A stretch of DNA of 59,892 bases from Collinsella sp. (GCA_018373675.1 JAHAGQ010000012.1:1-59892), one strand, 5' to 3'; numbered from the stretch's first letter, positions 32,043-41,661 are shown. The notes: generated by a model not told the origin, from the sequence alone. Numbers and translations are program-made.

Positions 32043-33767
32043 GTGGACGAGGAAGCAAGCATCATCCTGGGGGATGCCATCGCCTTTTGTCAGCGCGACG
32101 GCCAAGATGCACGCCTCATCAACATGCTGGGGCAATCGCGCGCCATAAGCCTGACCGAAGATACGCTCACGATCGAGGCCCCCTCGCGCTTTGCCATCGC
32201 GCAGCTCAAAAAGCATCAGCCGACTATTGAGGCCTATCTGGAAGAAATCGCCTTTGCACCGATTGCGCTCGACATCGTGGCACCGCAAGGCGCCGCGACG
32301 GAATCCGCTGCCGCGACGGCGCCCGCCACGGCTCCCGCTGCTTCCCCGGCGGTGCCGGCCTCCGCAGGCGACGTGCCGACAATCGAGCACCAGCACAGCG
32401 ATGTTTCCCGTGAAACCATGGCACCGTTGCCAACCGCGGCAGCGACGTCAACGAATGCACCCGTCACGCACATGCCCATCGCTCACGACGCAGCGGCGGG
32501 CGCGGATTCGGGCATTGCAATCAAGAACACGCTCTCGGCCGATGATTTTCGTCGCATGATGAACCAGATGAAGGGCGGAGCGCCGACTAAATCCACGCAA
32601 GCTGCGGCCCCCGCTTCACCCATGCCAGCGCCGACCGTGCCGGCCGAGCAGAATACGGATGGAGCCCCACTCGCCGCGAACTCAAAATTCACCTTTGAGA
32701 ACTTTGTCTACGGCCCCGAGAACAGCCATGCCTATCGCTCGGCACTCAAGTTTGCCGCCCTCGCGGACGAGCGCGGCACGTGCACATCGCTGTTCATCTA
32801 CGGCAAATCGGGCCTGGGCAAGACGCACCTGCTGCTTGCCATCAAAAACGAGCTCGCCGAGAAGTCGCCTGAGATCAAGGTCAAGTATGCCAACTCCCAG
32901 GCGTATCTGGACGACCTGATGACCGAGTTCGACCGTCAAAAGAAGAGCAACGCTCCCATCATGCAGGCGTACCACGGCGTGGACGTACTCATCATCGATG
33001 ACATCCAAAACATCATCGGCAAGCGCGCGAGCGTGGACTACTTTTTCCAGCTCATGGACGAGTTCATCCGCAACAACAAGAAGGTCGTCATCGCGGCAGA
33101 CCGCGCCCCCAAGGACCTGAGCATGGACGAGCGTCTGACCAGCCGCTTCAACGCCGGCATGCTCTGCCTGGTCGCAGAGCCCAGCTACGAGATGAAATAC
33201 AAGATCTTGCAGCGCTATTACGAAAACACCATCGTCGCCGTTCCCGAGGCAGGCGACGACTCGCTGCTGGCGGCCTATGGGGGCGACGGCGGACACCTGA
33301 CCGACGAGCACTTTAAACACATGGCCGAGGTCTCGGGCACCAACATCCGCGAACTCGAGAGCTTTTGCGAGCGCTGCGCCGGCGAGGCGGGCGACCGCGA
33401 GCGCGAGGGCGGAGAGCTCACCTTTGACGATATCGACGCCATCGCCGGCCAGTACTTCGACACATCGGCCAAAAAGATCAACGTGCAAACGGTTCAGTCC
33501 GTCATTGAAGAGCAGTACGGCGTGACGCACGAGGAGCTCATCGGCCCGCGACGCAACGCCAATATCGCCAAGGCACGCCACATTGCCATCTATCTGGCCA
33601 TCGAGATGTGCGAGATGACGACCACGGCGGTGGGCGCCGAATTTGGCAACCGCAACCACTCGACCGTCAGCACGAGCTACAAAAAGGTCCAGAAGATGAT
33701 CCAGGAAGACCGCACCGTCACCGAAGACCTCAAGTCGCTGCGCGATAAAATTACACTGCGCTCGTAG
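32043..33767 (+). CDS. dnaA: Chromosomal replication initiator DnaA
   Basis: The 574-residue DnaA has a short domain I (about 1-80), a long Ala/Pro/Thr-rich domain II (about 80-210), an AAA+ domain with Walker A GKSGLGKT (254-261), Walker B LIIDD (316-320) and the sensor region ERLTSRF, and DNA-binding domain IV. The domain IV signature reads FGNRNHSTV (534-542), where most DnaA proteins have FGGRDHTTV, so the base-contacting Asp is Asn538 here. The GTG start follows GGGAG. A near-parS site encodes DVSRET in domain II. It initiates replication at the adjacent origin. Confidence 0.97.
   Translation: MDEEASIILGDAIAFCQRDGQDARLINMLGQSRAISLTEDTLTIEAPSRFAIAQLKKHQPTIEAYLEEIAFAPIALDIVAPQGAATESAAATAPATAPAASPAVPASAGDVPTIEHQHSDVSRETMAPLPTAAATSTNAPVTHMPIAHDAAAGADSGIAIKNTLSADDFRRMMNQMKGGAPTKSTQAAAPASPMPAPTVPAEQNTDGAPLAANSKFTFENFVYGPENSHAYRSALKFAALADERGTCTSLFIYGKSGLGKTHLLLAIKNELAEKSPEIKVKYANSQAYLDDLMTEFDRQKKSNAPIMQAYHGVDVLIIDDIQNIIGKRASVDYFFQLMDEFIRNNKKVVIAADRAPKDLSMDERLTSRFNAGMLCLVAEPSYEMKYKILQRYYENTIVAVPEAGDDSLLAAYGGDGGHLTDEHFKHMAEVSGTNIRELESFCERCAGEAGDREREGGELTFDDIDAIAGQYFDTSAKKINVQTVQSVIEEQYGVTHEELIGPRRNANIAKARHIAIYLAIEMCEMTTTAVGAEFGNRNHSTVSTSYKKVQKMIQEDRTVTEDLKSLRDKITLRS
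32402..32417. promoter_or_regulatory. parS-like site within dnaA, two mismatches
   Basis: TGTTTCCCGTGAAACC differs from parS at positions 7 and 16. It encodes part of DVSRET in the otherwise poorly conserved domain II, suggesting the DNA rather than the peptide is conserved. Confidence 0.55.
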
Positions 33768-34005
33768 GGAAATAGAGACACCTGTTGAAAACTTGTCGAA
33801 ACCACGGGCATAAGGTGTCTAAAACCCAACCCGCGATGATGAAAAGTTTTGCGCAGGTTTTGAACGTGGAAAACCACCCCTGTTGCACACAGGTTGCTGT
33901 CGATTCTCTTTCTGGGTCTGACCTGCGTCTTTGGGAGTAATCAACAGTTTCGTCAGTGCTATTACTATTATTAAGATATTTATATCTATAGAAAGGTATT
34001 AAAAG
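33768..34005. other. Candidate oriC (dnaA-dnaN intergenic region)
   Basis: This 238-base gap holds TGTTGAAAA (reverse TTTTCAACA) at 33783-33791, GTGGAAAAC at 33866-33874, TGTTGCACAC at 33881 and ATCAACAG near 33940. Just before dnaN is an AT-only-like tract (33952-33996, TATTACTATTATTAAGATAT and more) that stands out in GC-rich DNA and fits a DNA unwinding element. The gene-orientation switch near here supports an origin. Confidence 0.7.
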
Positions 34006-35109
34006 ATGAAGTTCACCGTCAGCCAGAGCTCGCTTACACAAGCCATCGGCGTCGTTATGAAGGGTGTCGCTTCGGCATCCACCCTTCCCATCCTGTCGGG
34101 CGTGCTCGTCAAGGCCCAAGACGGCATCTTGGAATTCCAGACCTCTAACTACACCATCTCGATCCGTCATCGCATCGCGGCGCATGTCGAAGAAGAGGGC
34201 GAGATGGTTATCCCCTGTAAGATGCTCTCCAATATCACCAAGACCCTCCCCGATGCCCCGGTCACCTTTGAGCTGTCCGAGCGCCAGGTGCTGATTGGTT
34301 GCGAGAAGAGCTCTTTTAGGCTGAACACGCTCGATGCCAATGACTTCCCCGAGTTTCCGGCCTATGCCATCGAGAGCGCCGTGGAGCTGCCGACCGATAT
34401 CTTGTCCGAAATGGTCGGTCGCGTGTGGCGCGTCACCTCGACCGACAAGGCCCGCCCCATCCTGGGCGGCGTGCACATGAAGGTCGAGAACAATACCGTG
34501 CGCCTGGTGGCGACCGATTCCTTCCGCTTGGCCGTGTGCGATACGCAGGTCGAGACCTCGACCCTCGAGGGCTCCTTTGAGCTCAACGTTCCGGCTGACG
34601 CCTTTAACGACGCGCTGAACATCATGGCCAGCCAGGCGACCATCATGATCGGGGCTACCGACACCCAGGTCGTCTTCGAGGCCGGCAACACCACCTACGT
34701 GTCGCGCCGCATCGAGGGCATGTATCCCAACTACAAGCAGCTCATCCCCGATTCGTGCGTGACGAGCGTCAAGATCGATGTCGCCGCTTTTAACGCCGCC
34801 CTCAAGCGCGTGGCCGTTATCGCGAGCGCCAACCCCGCCGTCAAGTTCGAGATCGATGTCGAGAGCGGGCAGATGGGCCTGTCCTCCATTTCCAATGACC
34901 AGGACCTTGCGCAGGAGACGATCGATGTCGAGGCCGAGGGCGAGTCGGGTACCATCGCCTTCAACTACCACTACATCTTCGGCTGCCTCAACGCCCTGTC
35001 CAAGGAGAAGGAGATCACGCTGGAGCTCAAGAGCTACTCGCAGGCGGGTATCTTCAAGTCCTACGACAAGATCAACTACCTGTACCTGGTCATGCCGGTC
35101 CGCATCTAG
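34006..35109 (+). CDS. dnaN: DNA polymerase III beta sliding clamp
   Basis: The 367-residue beta clamp starts MKFTVSQSSLTQAIGVVMKG, has TLPILSGVLVKA, PARPILGG-type and ATDSFRLAVCD blocks, and ends YLVMPVRI, as is typical. It forms the ring that tethers polymerase to DNA. GAAAGG precedes the ATG. It lies between the AT-rich tract and recF in the classical order. Confidence 0.97.
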   Translation: MKFTVSQSSLTQAIGVVMKGVASASTLPILSGVLVKAQDGILEFQTSNYTISIRHRIAAHVEEEGEMVIPCKMLSNITKTLPDAPVTFELSERQVLIGCEKSSFRLNTLDANDFPEFPAYAIESAVELPTDILSEMVGRVWRVTSTDKARPILGGVHMKVENNTVRLVATDSFRLAVCDTQVETSTLEGSFELNVPADAFNDALNIMASQATIMIGATDTQVVFEAGNTTYVSRRIEGMYPNYKQLIPDSCVTSVKIDVAAFNAALKRVAVIASANPAVKFEIDVESGQMGLSSISNDQDLAQETIDVEAEGESGTIAFNYHYIFGCLNALSKEKEITLELKSYSQAGIFKSYDKINYLYLVMPVRI

Positions 35110-35118
35110 CGCTGCGCC

Positions 35119-36225
35119 ATGACCATGTTCGCCCGCGATCTTTCCGTCGCGCACTACCGCAGCTTCGATAGCTATCGCCTTGCCCTGGACGAGGGCGTGA
35201 CGATACTTGCGGGACCCAACGCGGCAGGAAAGACCAATCTCGTAGAGGCGCTGCAGCTGCTGACGAGCGGTGCCTCGTTTAGGCATCCGACCGCAGCCGA
35301 GCTCGTCCATGACGGCGTGGGCTCGTGCAAGGTCGAGCTGAGGCTCGAGGGCGACGGCCGCGTGCTTGATATGGGATTGAGCGTGGAGGACGGTAAGCGC
35401 TCGTTTAGCCGCAACGGCAAGAGGTGCTCTGCCGCCGGTGTGCGCGGGGCTCTGCCGAGCGTACTGTTTTGCCCCGACCATCTGGACATGGTTAAGAGAG
35501 GCGCCAGTGTGCGCCGCGCCGCCCTCGATGACTTTGGCATGCAACTGAGCGCACGCTATGCCGATCTTGCGAGCACCTATGGGCGCTGCGTGACCCAGCG
35601 TAACGCCCTGCTTAAGGAGACCTGGTGCTGCCGCGAGATGCTCGGCGCGTGGAACGATTCGATTGCCCGCGCGGGCTCGGCCCTGCTCGTGCACCGGTTG
35701 GCCCTACTCGACCGGCTGGCGGGCCATGTGCACACTGCCTACGGTCAAGTGGCGTCCGGCGAGACTGCCAGCGTGACCTATACGTCCACGCTGGGGGATT
35801 TGCCCCAGGTCGAGGATCGCGAAGAGCTGAAGGGCTGGGCGTACGAGCGCATGCTGGCTGCCCTTGATGAGCGCGCCGACGAGGAAATTCGCCGCGGCGT
35901 GACGTTGGTGGGACCGCATCGCGATGAGATTGAGTTTGCCGTGGCGGGCCGCTCCGCCCGTTCATTTGCCAGCCAAGGTCAGCAGCGAACGTTGGTTTTG
36001 GCCTGGAAGGTGGCGGAGGTGGCCGTGGCTCGCGATGTCCTGGGCACCGCTCCGTTGCTGCTTTTGGATGACGTGATGAGCGAACTCGACGGCGAGCGCC
36101 GCGGTGCTTTTCTGCGGTTGATCGGCGATGATATCCAGACGGTCATAACCACGACCAACCTGGGGTATTTTACCGATGACCTGCTTGATCGAGCCAAGGT
36201 GGTGAGCATGGGTGAGACGTGCTAA
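35119..36225 (+). CDS. recF: DNA replication and repair protein RecF
   Basis: The 368-residue SMC-like ATPase has Walker A GPNAAGKTNL, signature SQGQQRTLVLAWK and Walker B LLLLDDVMSELD, with the N-terminal LSVAHYRSFDSYRL. RecF helps load RecA at gaps. No clear ribosome site precedes the ATG, nine bases after dnaN, so translation may be coupled; a second ATG lies two codons later. It overlaps the DciA-like gene by 14 bases. Confidence 0.95.
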   Translation: MTMFARDLSVAHYRSFDSYRLALDEGVTILAGPNAAGKTNLVEALQLLTSGASFRHPTAAELVHDGVGSCKVELRLEGDGRVLDMGLSVEDGKRSFSRNGKRCSAAGVRGALPSVLFCPDHLDMVKRGASVRRAALDDFGMQLSARYADLASTYGRCVTQRNALLKETWCCREMLGAWNDSIARAGSALLVHRLALLDRLAGHVHTAYGQVASGETASVTYTSTLGDLPQVEDREELKGWAYERMLAALDERADEEIRRGVTLVGPHRDEIEFAVAGRSARSFASQGQQRTLVLAWKVAEVAVARDVLGTAPLLLLDDVMSELDGERRGAFLRLIGDDIQTVITTTNLGYFTDDLLDRAKVVSMGETC

Positions 36226-36775
36226 TTACGAGCGCGAGAGCGAAACGGTCGCCTTCAGTGGATTTTTGAACGCAGAGCGCCAGCGCATCCTGGCGGCCGC
36301 GACGCCTGAGCGCCGCGCGCAGATGGAGGCTGCAGAGGAATCTCGTGCGGTCTATCGCGCCTGGAATGCGGTGTGCTCGGGCACGCGCGAGGGGCGGCAT
36401 GTGACGGGCCTGCGCTACCTGCCCGAGTCCAATGAGCTGCTGGTATATCTCGATTCGCCCTCGTGGACGCAGGAAATGACGCTGTTGCGCGAGATCATCC
36501 GCGCGCGCATGGAGCGCGCCGGTGCACATGTGGATGGCCTGGTGTTCAAAACCACCGCGCCCGGTCACACGCCGCCCGCCGCCAAGGAGCGCCTGCGTCC
36601 GGCGACGACCGAGCGCCCGCCGGCTCCGCACGCCGACCTCAGTGAGGCCGAGCGCACCGAGATTGAGCGCCAAGTGGCGCCCGTCGAAGACCAAAAACTG
36701 CGCGAGGCCCTCGAGAACGCCATGAGAGCCAGCGCCGAGTGGGCCAAGGGCGTGCAAAGCAAAAAAGAGCCTTAA
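36212..36775 (+). CDS. dciA: DUF721/DciA-family protein
   Basis: The 187-residue product carries a DUF721 core (VYRAWNAVCSGTREGRHVTGLRYLPESNELLVYLDSPSWTQEMTLLREIIRARM) and then a Pro-rich linker and an acidic helical tail. DciA proteins help load the replicative helicase DnaB where DnaC/DnaI is absent; no DnaC/DnaI gene is visible here, although dnaB is at 51998. The gene after recF is the usual place for this family in actinobacteria. The GTG start overlaps the recF end. The symbol is by family and position. Confidence 0.8.
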   Translation: MRRANYERESETVAFSGFLNAERQRILAAATPERRAQMEAAEESRAVYRAWNAVCSGTREGRHVTGLRYLPESNELLVYLDSPSWTQEMTLLREIIRARMERAGAHVDGLVFKTTAPGHTPPAAKERLRPATTERPPAPHADLSEAERTEIERQVAPVEDQKLREALENAMRASAEWAKGVQSKKEP

Positions 36776-36802
36776 ATCGCATCTGGTGGCCTTGTAGAGC
36801 CA

Positions 36803-36831
36803 AATACCCTCGTTCCCGAGGGTATTTTTTT
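36803..36831 (+). terminator. Terminator after the dnaA-dciA operon
   Basis: AATACCCTCG-TTCC-CGAGGGTATT is a 10-bp stem followed by T-rich sequence. It lies 27 bases after the dciA stop and before gyrB. Confidence 0.88.
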
Positions 36832-36880
36832 ACGATAAACTAGTAAGGCTGTACACATTTTCTTGACTGAAGGAGGACGT

Positions 36881-38911
36881 GTGGCAAACGAAAACGATTA
36901 CGATGGCGGCGAGATTAAGATTCTCGAAGGTCTCGAGGCCGTTCGTAAGCGCCCGGGCATGTATATCGGCTCGACGAGCGCCAGCGGTCTGCATCACCTG
37001 GTGTGGGAGATCGTTGACAACTCCGTCGACGAGGCCATGGCCGGTTTCTGCACCGAGATCCAGGTGACGGTCCACGCCGACAACTCCATCACGGTCGTCG
37101 ACAACGGGCGTGGCATCCCCGTCGACGAACATCCTGTTAAAAAGATCCCGACGCTCGAGGTCGTCATGACGATCTTGCACGCCGGCGGTAAGTTCGATAA
37201 CTCGGCCTATAAGGTCTCGGGCGGCCTGCACGGCGTTGGCATCTCCGTCGTCAACGCACTGTCCAAACGCGTGGTCGTTCAGGTTCGTCGCGACGGCAAC
37301 ACCTACGAGATGGAGTTCTCGCGCGGCAAGACCGTCAAGAAGATGGAGGTCGTGGGCACCTCGGGTTCGACGGGCACCACCGTCACCTTCTGGCCCGACG
37401 ACGAGATCTTCGAGACCTGCATCTACGATTTCGATACGCTGCATAACCGTCTGCAGGAGACGGCGTTCCTCAATAAGAACCTCAAAATCGTGCTGACCGA
37501 CGAGCGCGAGGCGACTCCCCACGTGGAGGAGTTTTGCTACGAGGGCGGCATCATCGACTTCGTCAAGTTCCTCAACGAGGGCAAGGACGTCCCCGAGGCC
37601 TTTAAGGAGCCCATCTACATCGAGGGCAAATCGGACCCGGACGCACCTGTGGCCAAGATGGGCGAGGTCGAGGTTTCCCTGCAGTGGAATAGCGGCTACG
37701 GCGAGAACGTCATGTCGTTTGCCAACGACATCTACACCCCCGAGGGCGGCATGCACCTTGAGGGCTTCCGCACCGCGCTCACCCGCGTGATCAACGATTA
37801 CGCGCGCAAGCAGAACCTGCTCAAGGAAAAAGACGCCAACCTGACCGGCGACGATGTGCGCGAGGGCCTTTCGGCCGTTATCTCGGTCAAGCTGCCCGAC
37901 CCGCAGTTTGAGGGCCAGACCAAGGCCAAGCTCGGTAGCTCCTATATGCGAGCGCTGACGCTCAAGATCGTGACCGACGGCCTCGCCGATTACTTGGAGG
38001 AGCATCCCAAGCCCGCTCGCGAGATCGTCAAGAAGGCGCAACAGGCCTGCAAGGCGCGCAATGCCGCCCGCAAAGCGCGCGAAGCGACCCGTCGCAAGAG
38101 CCTGCTCGAGACGGCGTCCCTGCCCGGTAAGCTCGCCGACTGCTCGGTGCGCGATGCCGAGCTGACCGAGCTCTTCATCGTAGAGGGCGACTCGGCAGGC
38201 GGTTCGGCCAAGGACGGCCGTCGCCGAGACATCCAGGCGATTCTGCCCCTGCGCGGCAAGATTTTGAACGTCGAACGCGTTGGTGACCATCGCGCGTTCT
38301 CGAGTGACACCATTCAGTCGCTGATTACCGCGATCGGCTGCGGCGTCACGACGAGTGCCGGCGACGGCGGCGACTTCGATATCACCAAGGCGCGCTACCA
38401 CAAGATCATCATCATGACCGATGCAGACGTCGACGGTGCGCATATCCGCATCCTGCTGCTGACGTTCTTCTACAAGTACATGCGTCCGCTGATCGATGCC
38501 GGCTACGTCTATGTTGCCTGCCCGCCCATCTTTGGCATTAAGGTGCGCAACAAGATCCACTACGTGTATCCCAACGGCCGCCAGCCCGAAGACGAGATCC
38601 TGCGCGACACCATCCAGAGCCTGGGCCTGAACCCCGACGATAACGACGAAGACGGCAAGGCCAAGGACGGCAAGATCACCAAAAAGCGCAAGGGCTATAC
38701 CGTCCAGCGCTACAAGGGCCTGGGCGAGATGGACCCCAAACAGCTTGCCTCGACGACGATGGACCCAAAGACCCGCATTCTGCAGCGTGTGTCGATCGAG
38801 GACGCCGTGGTGGCGGACCGCGCCGTGCGCGAGCTGATGGGTTCCGAGGTCGGCTATCGCCGCGAGTACATTGAAAAACATGCGCATGACGCGCGTTTCC
38901 TTGATGCTTAA
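36881..38911 (+). CDS. gyrB: DNA gyrase subunit B
   Basis: The 676-residue ATPase subunit has LEGLEAVRKRPGMYIG, EIVDNSVDEAMAG, DNGRGIPVDEHP and GGLHGVG in the GHKL domain, the TOPRIM motifs EGDSAGGSAKDGR and MTDADVDGAHIR, and a C-terminal end typical of GyrB. The GTG at 36881 follows GAAGGAGG; a TTG six codons upstream overlaps that site and is rejected. It is followed 11 bases later by gyrA. Confidence 0.97.
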   Translation: MANENDYDGGEIKILEGLEAVRKRPGMYIGSTSASGLHHLVWEIVDNSVDEAMAGFCTEIQVTVHADNSITVVDNGRGIPVDEHPVKKIPTLEVVMTILHAGGKFDNSAYKVSGGLHGVGISVVNALSKRVVVQVRRDGNTYEMEFSRGKTVKKMEVVGTSGSTGTTVTFWPDDEIFETCIYDFDTLHNRLQETAFLNKNLKIVLTDEREATPHVEEFCYEGGIIDFVKFLNEGKDVPEAFKEPIYIEGKSDPDAPVAKMGEVEVSLQWNSGYGENVMSFANDIYTPEGGMHLEGFRTALTRVINDYARKQNLLKEKDANLTGDDVREGLSAVISVKLPDPQFEGQTKAKLGSSYMRALTLKIVTDGLADYLEEHPKPAREIVKKAQQACKARNAARKAREATRRKSLLETASLPGKLADCSVRDAELTELFIVEGDSAGGSAKDGRRRDIQAILPLRGKILNVERVGDHRAFSSDTIQSLITAIGCGVTTSAGDGGDFDITKARYHKIIIMTDADVDGAHIRILLLTFFYKYMRPLIDAGYVYVACPPIFGIKVRNKIHYVYPNGRQPEDEILRDTIQSLGLNPDDNDEDGKAKDGKITKKRKGYTVQRYKGLGEMDPKQLASTTMDPKTRILQRVSIEDAVVADRAVRELMGSEVGYRREYIEKHAHDARFLDA

Positions 38912-38922
38912 GAGGAGGTAAC

Positions 38923-41661
38923 GTGGCAGACGATATCAACAATAACGGGGGTATGGACGAGGCCGGCGATGCCGGTATGCCCGACGATCTGAAGCGCCTG
39001 CTTGCCCGTGCTGAGCAGGGCGAGGACGGCGACCCGGACGCCTATAACCCCGATGCCGATGATGATGAGGAAGAAGACGACGCCGAGCTCGAGGAGAGCT
39101 TTGGCGAAGTCGACCGTGGCGCCTCGGCCGGCGAGGATATCAACGGCGGCCAGCTCCAGATTTCGGAGTTCGGTCGCGAGATGAAGCAGTCGTTCATTGA
39201 GTATTCGATGTCGGTTATCACAGCGCGCGCCCTGCCGGACGTGCGCGACGGCTTAAAGCCGGTGCACCGCCGCATCCTGTACGCGATGAACGAGAGCGGC
39301 ATCTACCCCAACCGCCCACACAAGAAGTCGGCCTGGACGGTCGGCGAAGTTATCGGTAAGTACCACCCGCATGGCGACTCCGCGGTCTATGAGGCCATGG
39401 TCCGCCTGGCGCAGTGGTTCTCCATGCGCACGCCGCTCATCGACGGTCACGGCAACTTCGGTAACATCGACGGCGACGGCGCGGCGGCCATGCGTTACAC
39501 CGAGAGCCGTCTGGCAAAGCCCGCCATGGAACTGCTGCGTGACTTGCAGAAGGATACCGTCGACTGGCAGCCCAACTACGACGAATCGCTCGCCGAGCCC
39601 GTGGCGCTGCCCGCGCGCTTCCCCAACCTGCTGGTCAACGGCAGCCAGGGCATCGCCGTCGGCATGGCCACCAACATCGCCCCGCATAACCTCACCGAGG
39701 CGATCGAGGCCACCTGCTACCTGATTGACAACCCCGACGCCACCGTCGACGAGCTCATGCAGATCATGCCCGGTCCGGACTTCCCCACCGGCGCCATCAT
39801 CATGGGCAGCGCCGGCATTAAGCAGAGCTACGAGACCGGCCGCGGCTCTATTACCGTGCGTGCCAAGGCACATGTGGAGTCCACCAAGACCGGCCGCAGC
39901 CGCCTGGTCTTTACCGAGATTCCCTACATGGTCAACAAGGGCACCCTGCAGGAGAAGATCGCCCAGCTCGTCAACGACAAGCGCATCGAGGGCATCTCTG
40001 ATATGCGCGATGAGTCCAACCAGAAGGGTATCCGTCTGGTCATCGAGCTCAAGAAGGGCGTCATTCCGCAGGTCGTGCTCAACAACCTGTATAAGTACAC
40101 CTCGCTGCAGACGACCTTTGGCGCCAACAACCTGGCACTCGTCAACGGCGTTCCCAAATGCCTGAGCCTGCGCGAGATGTTGCAGCACTACATCGACCAC
40201 CAGGTCGACGTCGTCACCCGCCGCACCCGCTTCGACCTTAAGAAGGCCCAGGCCCGCGCGCATATCCTCGAGGGCTACTTGATGGCCCTTGACCATATCG
40301 ATGAGGTCATTAGCATCATCCGCTCCTCGCAGACCGACTCCGAGGCCAGCAGCCGCCTGATCGAGCGCTTTGGCTTTACGCCCGAGCAGACCACGGCCAT
40401 CCTCGAGATGAAGCTGCGTCGCCTGACCGGCCTGGAGCGCGACAAGATCCAGGAAGAGTTGGACGGCCTGCGCCGCGCCATCGCCTACTACGAGGACCTG
40501 CTGGCGCATGAGGAGAAGATCCTGGGCGTCATCAAGGAAGAGATGCGCGAGATCTCCAAGAAGTTTGGCGACAAGCGCCGCACCGAGATCAGCCAGGTTG
40601 AGAAGGACCTGGATGTCGAGGACCTCATCGCCGACGAGGATATGGTCGTGACCATCACCCATACCGGCTACGTTAAACGTATCCCGGTGGCTGCCTACCG
40701 TGCCCAGAAGCGCGGAGGCAAGGGCGTGTCGGGCGTCAACCTCAAAGAGGACGATGTTATCGACGAGATGTTTATCGCGTCCACGCACGAGTACGTGCTG
40801 TTCTTCTCGAGCAAGGGCAAGGTCTATCGCCTGAAGGTGCACGAGCTGCCGGTGGGTACGCGCCAGGCGCGCGGTACCGCGATCGTCAACCTGTTGCCCT
40901 TCGAGGAGGGCGAGAAGATCGCGAGCGTCATCAGCTGCCGCGAGTTCCCGGCCGACGAGTACCTGATGTTTGCCACCAAGAGTGGCATGGTCAAGAAGAC
41001 CGTGATGAGCGCTTACGATCGTAGCCGCCGTGATGGCCTGATCGCTATCAACCTGCGTGACGACGACGCGCTGCTGAACGTGCGCCGCGTGCGCGAGGGC
41101 GACAAGATTATCCTGGCCACCACCGCGGGCAAGGCGATCATGTTCTCCGAGGAGCAGGTGCGCGCCACCGGCCGCGATACCAGCGGCGTTCGCGGTATCG
41201 GTATGAAGGACGGCGTGAGCGTTCTGGGCATGGAAGTCACTAACGGCAACGGCGATCTGTTCGTCATCACCGAGCGCGGCTACGGCAAACGCACGCCGGT
41301 TGCGGACTACCCGGAGCAGAATCGCGGCGGCCAGGGTGTCTACACCATCCAAATGACCGAGCGTAAGGGTAACCTTGCGGCCATGAAGACGGTGGGTCCG
41401 CAGCACGAGCTGTTCATCGTGACGGAGGGCGCGACGGTCATTCGCGTTAAGACCGACGAGATCAGCCAGACTGGCCGCGCCACCCAGGGCGTCAAGATGA
41501 TGACCGTCGACGACAACGACCGCATCTGCGCCGTAGCCCGCATGACGGCGGCCAAAGAGAAGCCCGAGGGCGAAGGTGCCGAGGCCGCAGCCGACGCCGA
41601 AGAGGCTCCAGTCGACCTAGGCGACGGCAACGACATGCCGGAGGATCTCCTCGACGAGTAA
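38923..41661 (+). CDS. gyrA: DNA gyrase subunit A
   Basis: The 912-residue subunit has the core start SFIEYSMSVITARALPDVRDG, HPHGDSAVYEAMVRLAQ (quinolone region with Ser and, at the position often Asp, Glu), the catalytic Tyr in AAMRYTESRL and the GyrA-box-like QKRGGKG in the C-terminal beta-pinwheel. Unlike most GyrA it has about 75 extra N-terminal residues that are strongly acidic (a run of Asp/Glu near 45-62), and an acidic Ala/Glu tail. GTG start with AGGAGG. Confidence 0.96.
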   Translation: MADDINNNGGMDEAGDAGMPDDLKRLLARAEQGEDGDPDAYNPDADDDEEEDDAELEESFGEVDRGASAGEDINGGQLQISEFGREMKQSFIEYSMSVITARALPDVRDGLKPVHRRILYAMNESGIYPNRPHKKSAWTVGEVIGKYHPHGDSAVYEAMVRLAQWFSMRTPLIDGHGNFGNIDGDGAAAMRYTESRLAKPAMELLRDLQKDTVDWQPNYDESLAEPVALPARFPNLLVNGSQGIAVGMATNIAPHNLTEAIEATCYLIDNPDATVDELMQIMPGPDFPTGAIIMGSAGIKQSYETGRGSITVRAKAHVESTKTGRSRLVFTEIPYMVNKGTLQEKIAQLVNDKRIEGISDMRDESNQKGIRLVIELKKGVIPQVVLNNLYKYTSLQTTFGANNLALVNGVPKCLSLREMLQHYIDHQVDVVTRRTRFDLKKAQARAHILEGYLMALDHIDEVISIIRSSQTDSEASSRLIERFGFTPEQTTAILEMKLRRLTGLERDKIQEELDGLRRAIAYYEDLLAHEEKILGVIKEEMREISKKFGDKRRTEISQVEKDLDVEDLIADEDMVVTITHTGYVKRIPVAAYRAQKRGGKGVSGVNLKEDDVIDEMFIASTHEYVLFFSSKGKVYRLKVHELPVGTRQARGTAIVNLLPFEEGEKIASVISCREFPADEYLMFATKSGMVKKTVMSAYDRSRRDGLIAINLRDDDALLNVRRVREGDKIILATTAGKAIMFSEEQVRATGRDTSGVRGIGMKDGVSVLGMEVTNGNGDLFVITERGYGKRTPVADYPEQNRGGQGVYTIQMTERKGNLAAMKTVGPQHELFIVTEGATVIRVKTDEISQTGRATQGVKMMTVDDNDRICAVARMTAAKEKPEGEGAEAAADAEEAPVDLGDGNDMPEDLLDE

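Noticed and set aside
33751..35694. 647-codon minus-strand open frame across dnaN, recF and the origin gap
   Set aside because: It crosses known genes and the AT-rich origin tract; the product has no domain.
36830..38887. 685-codon minus-strand open frame opposite gyrB
   Set aside because: gyrB is certain on the other strand. The frame is a mirror effect of GC-biased codons.
39253..41406. 717-codon minus-strand open frame opposite gyrA
   Set aside because: Antisense to gyrA, with no recognisable motif and no ribosome site.
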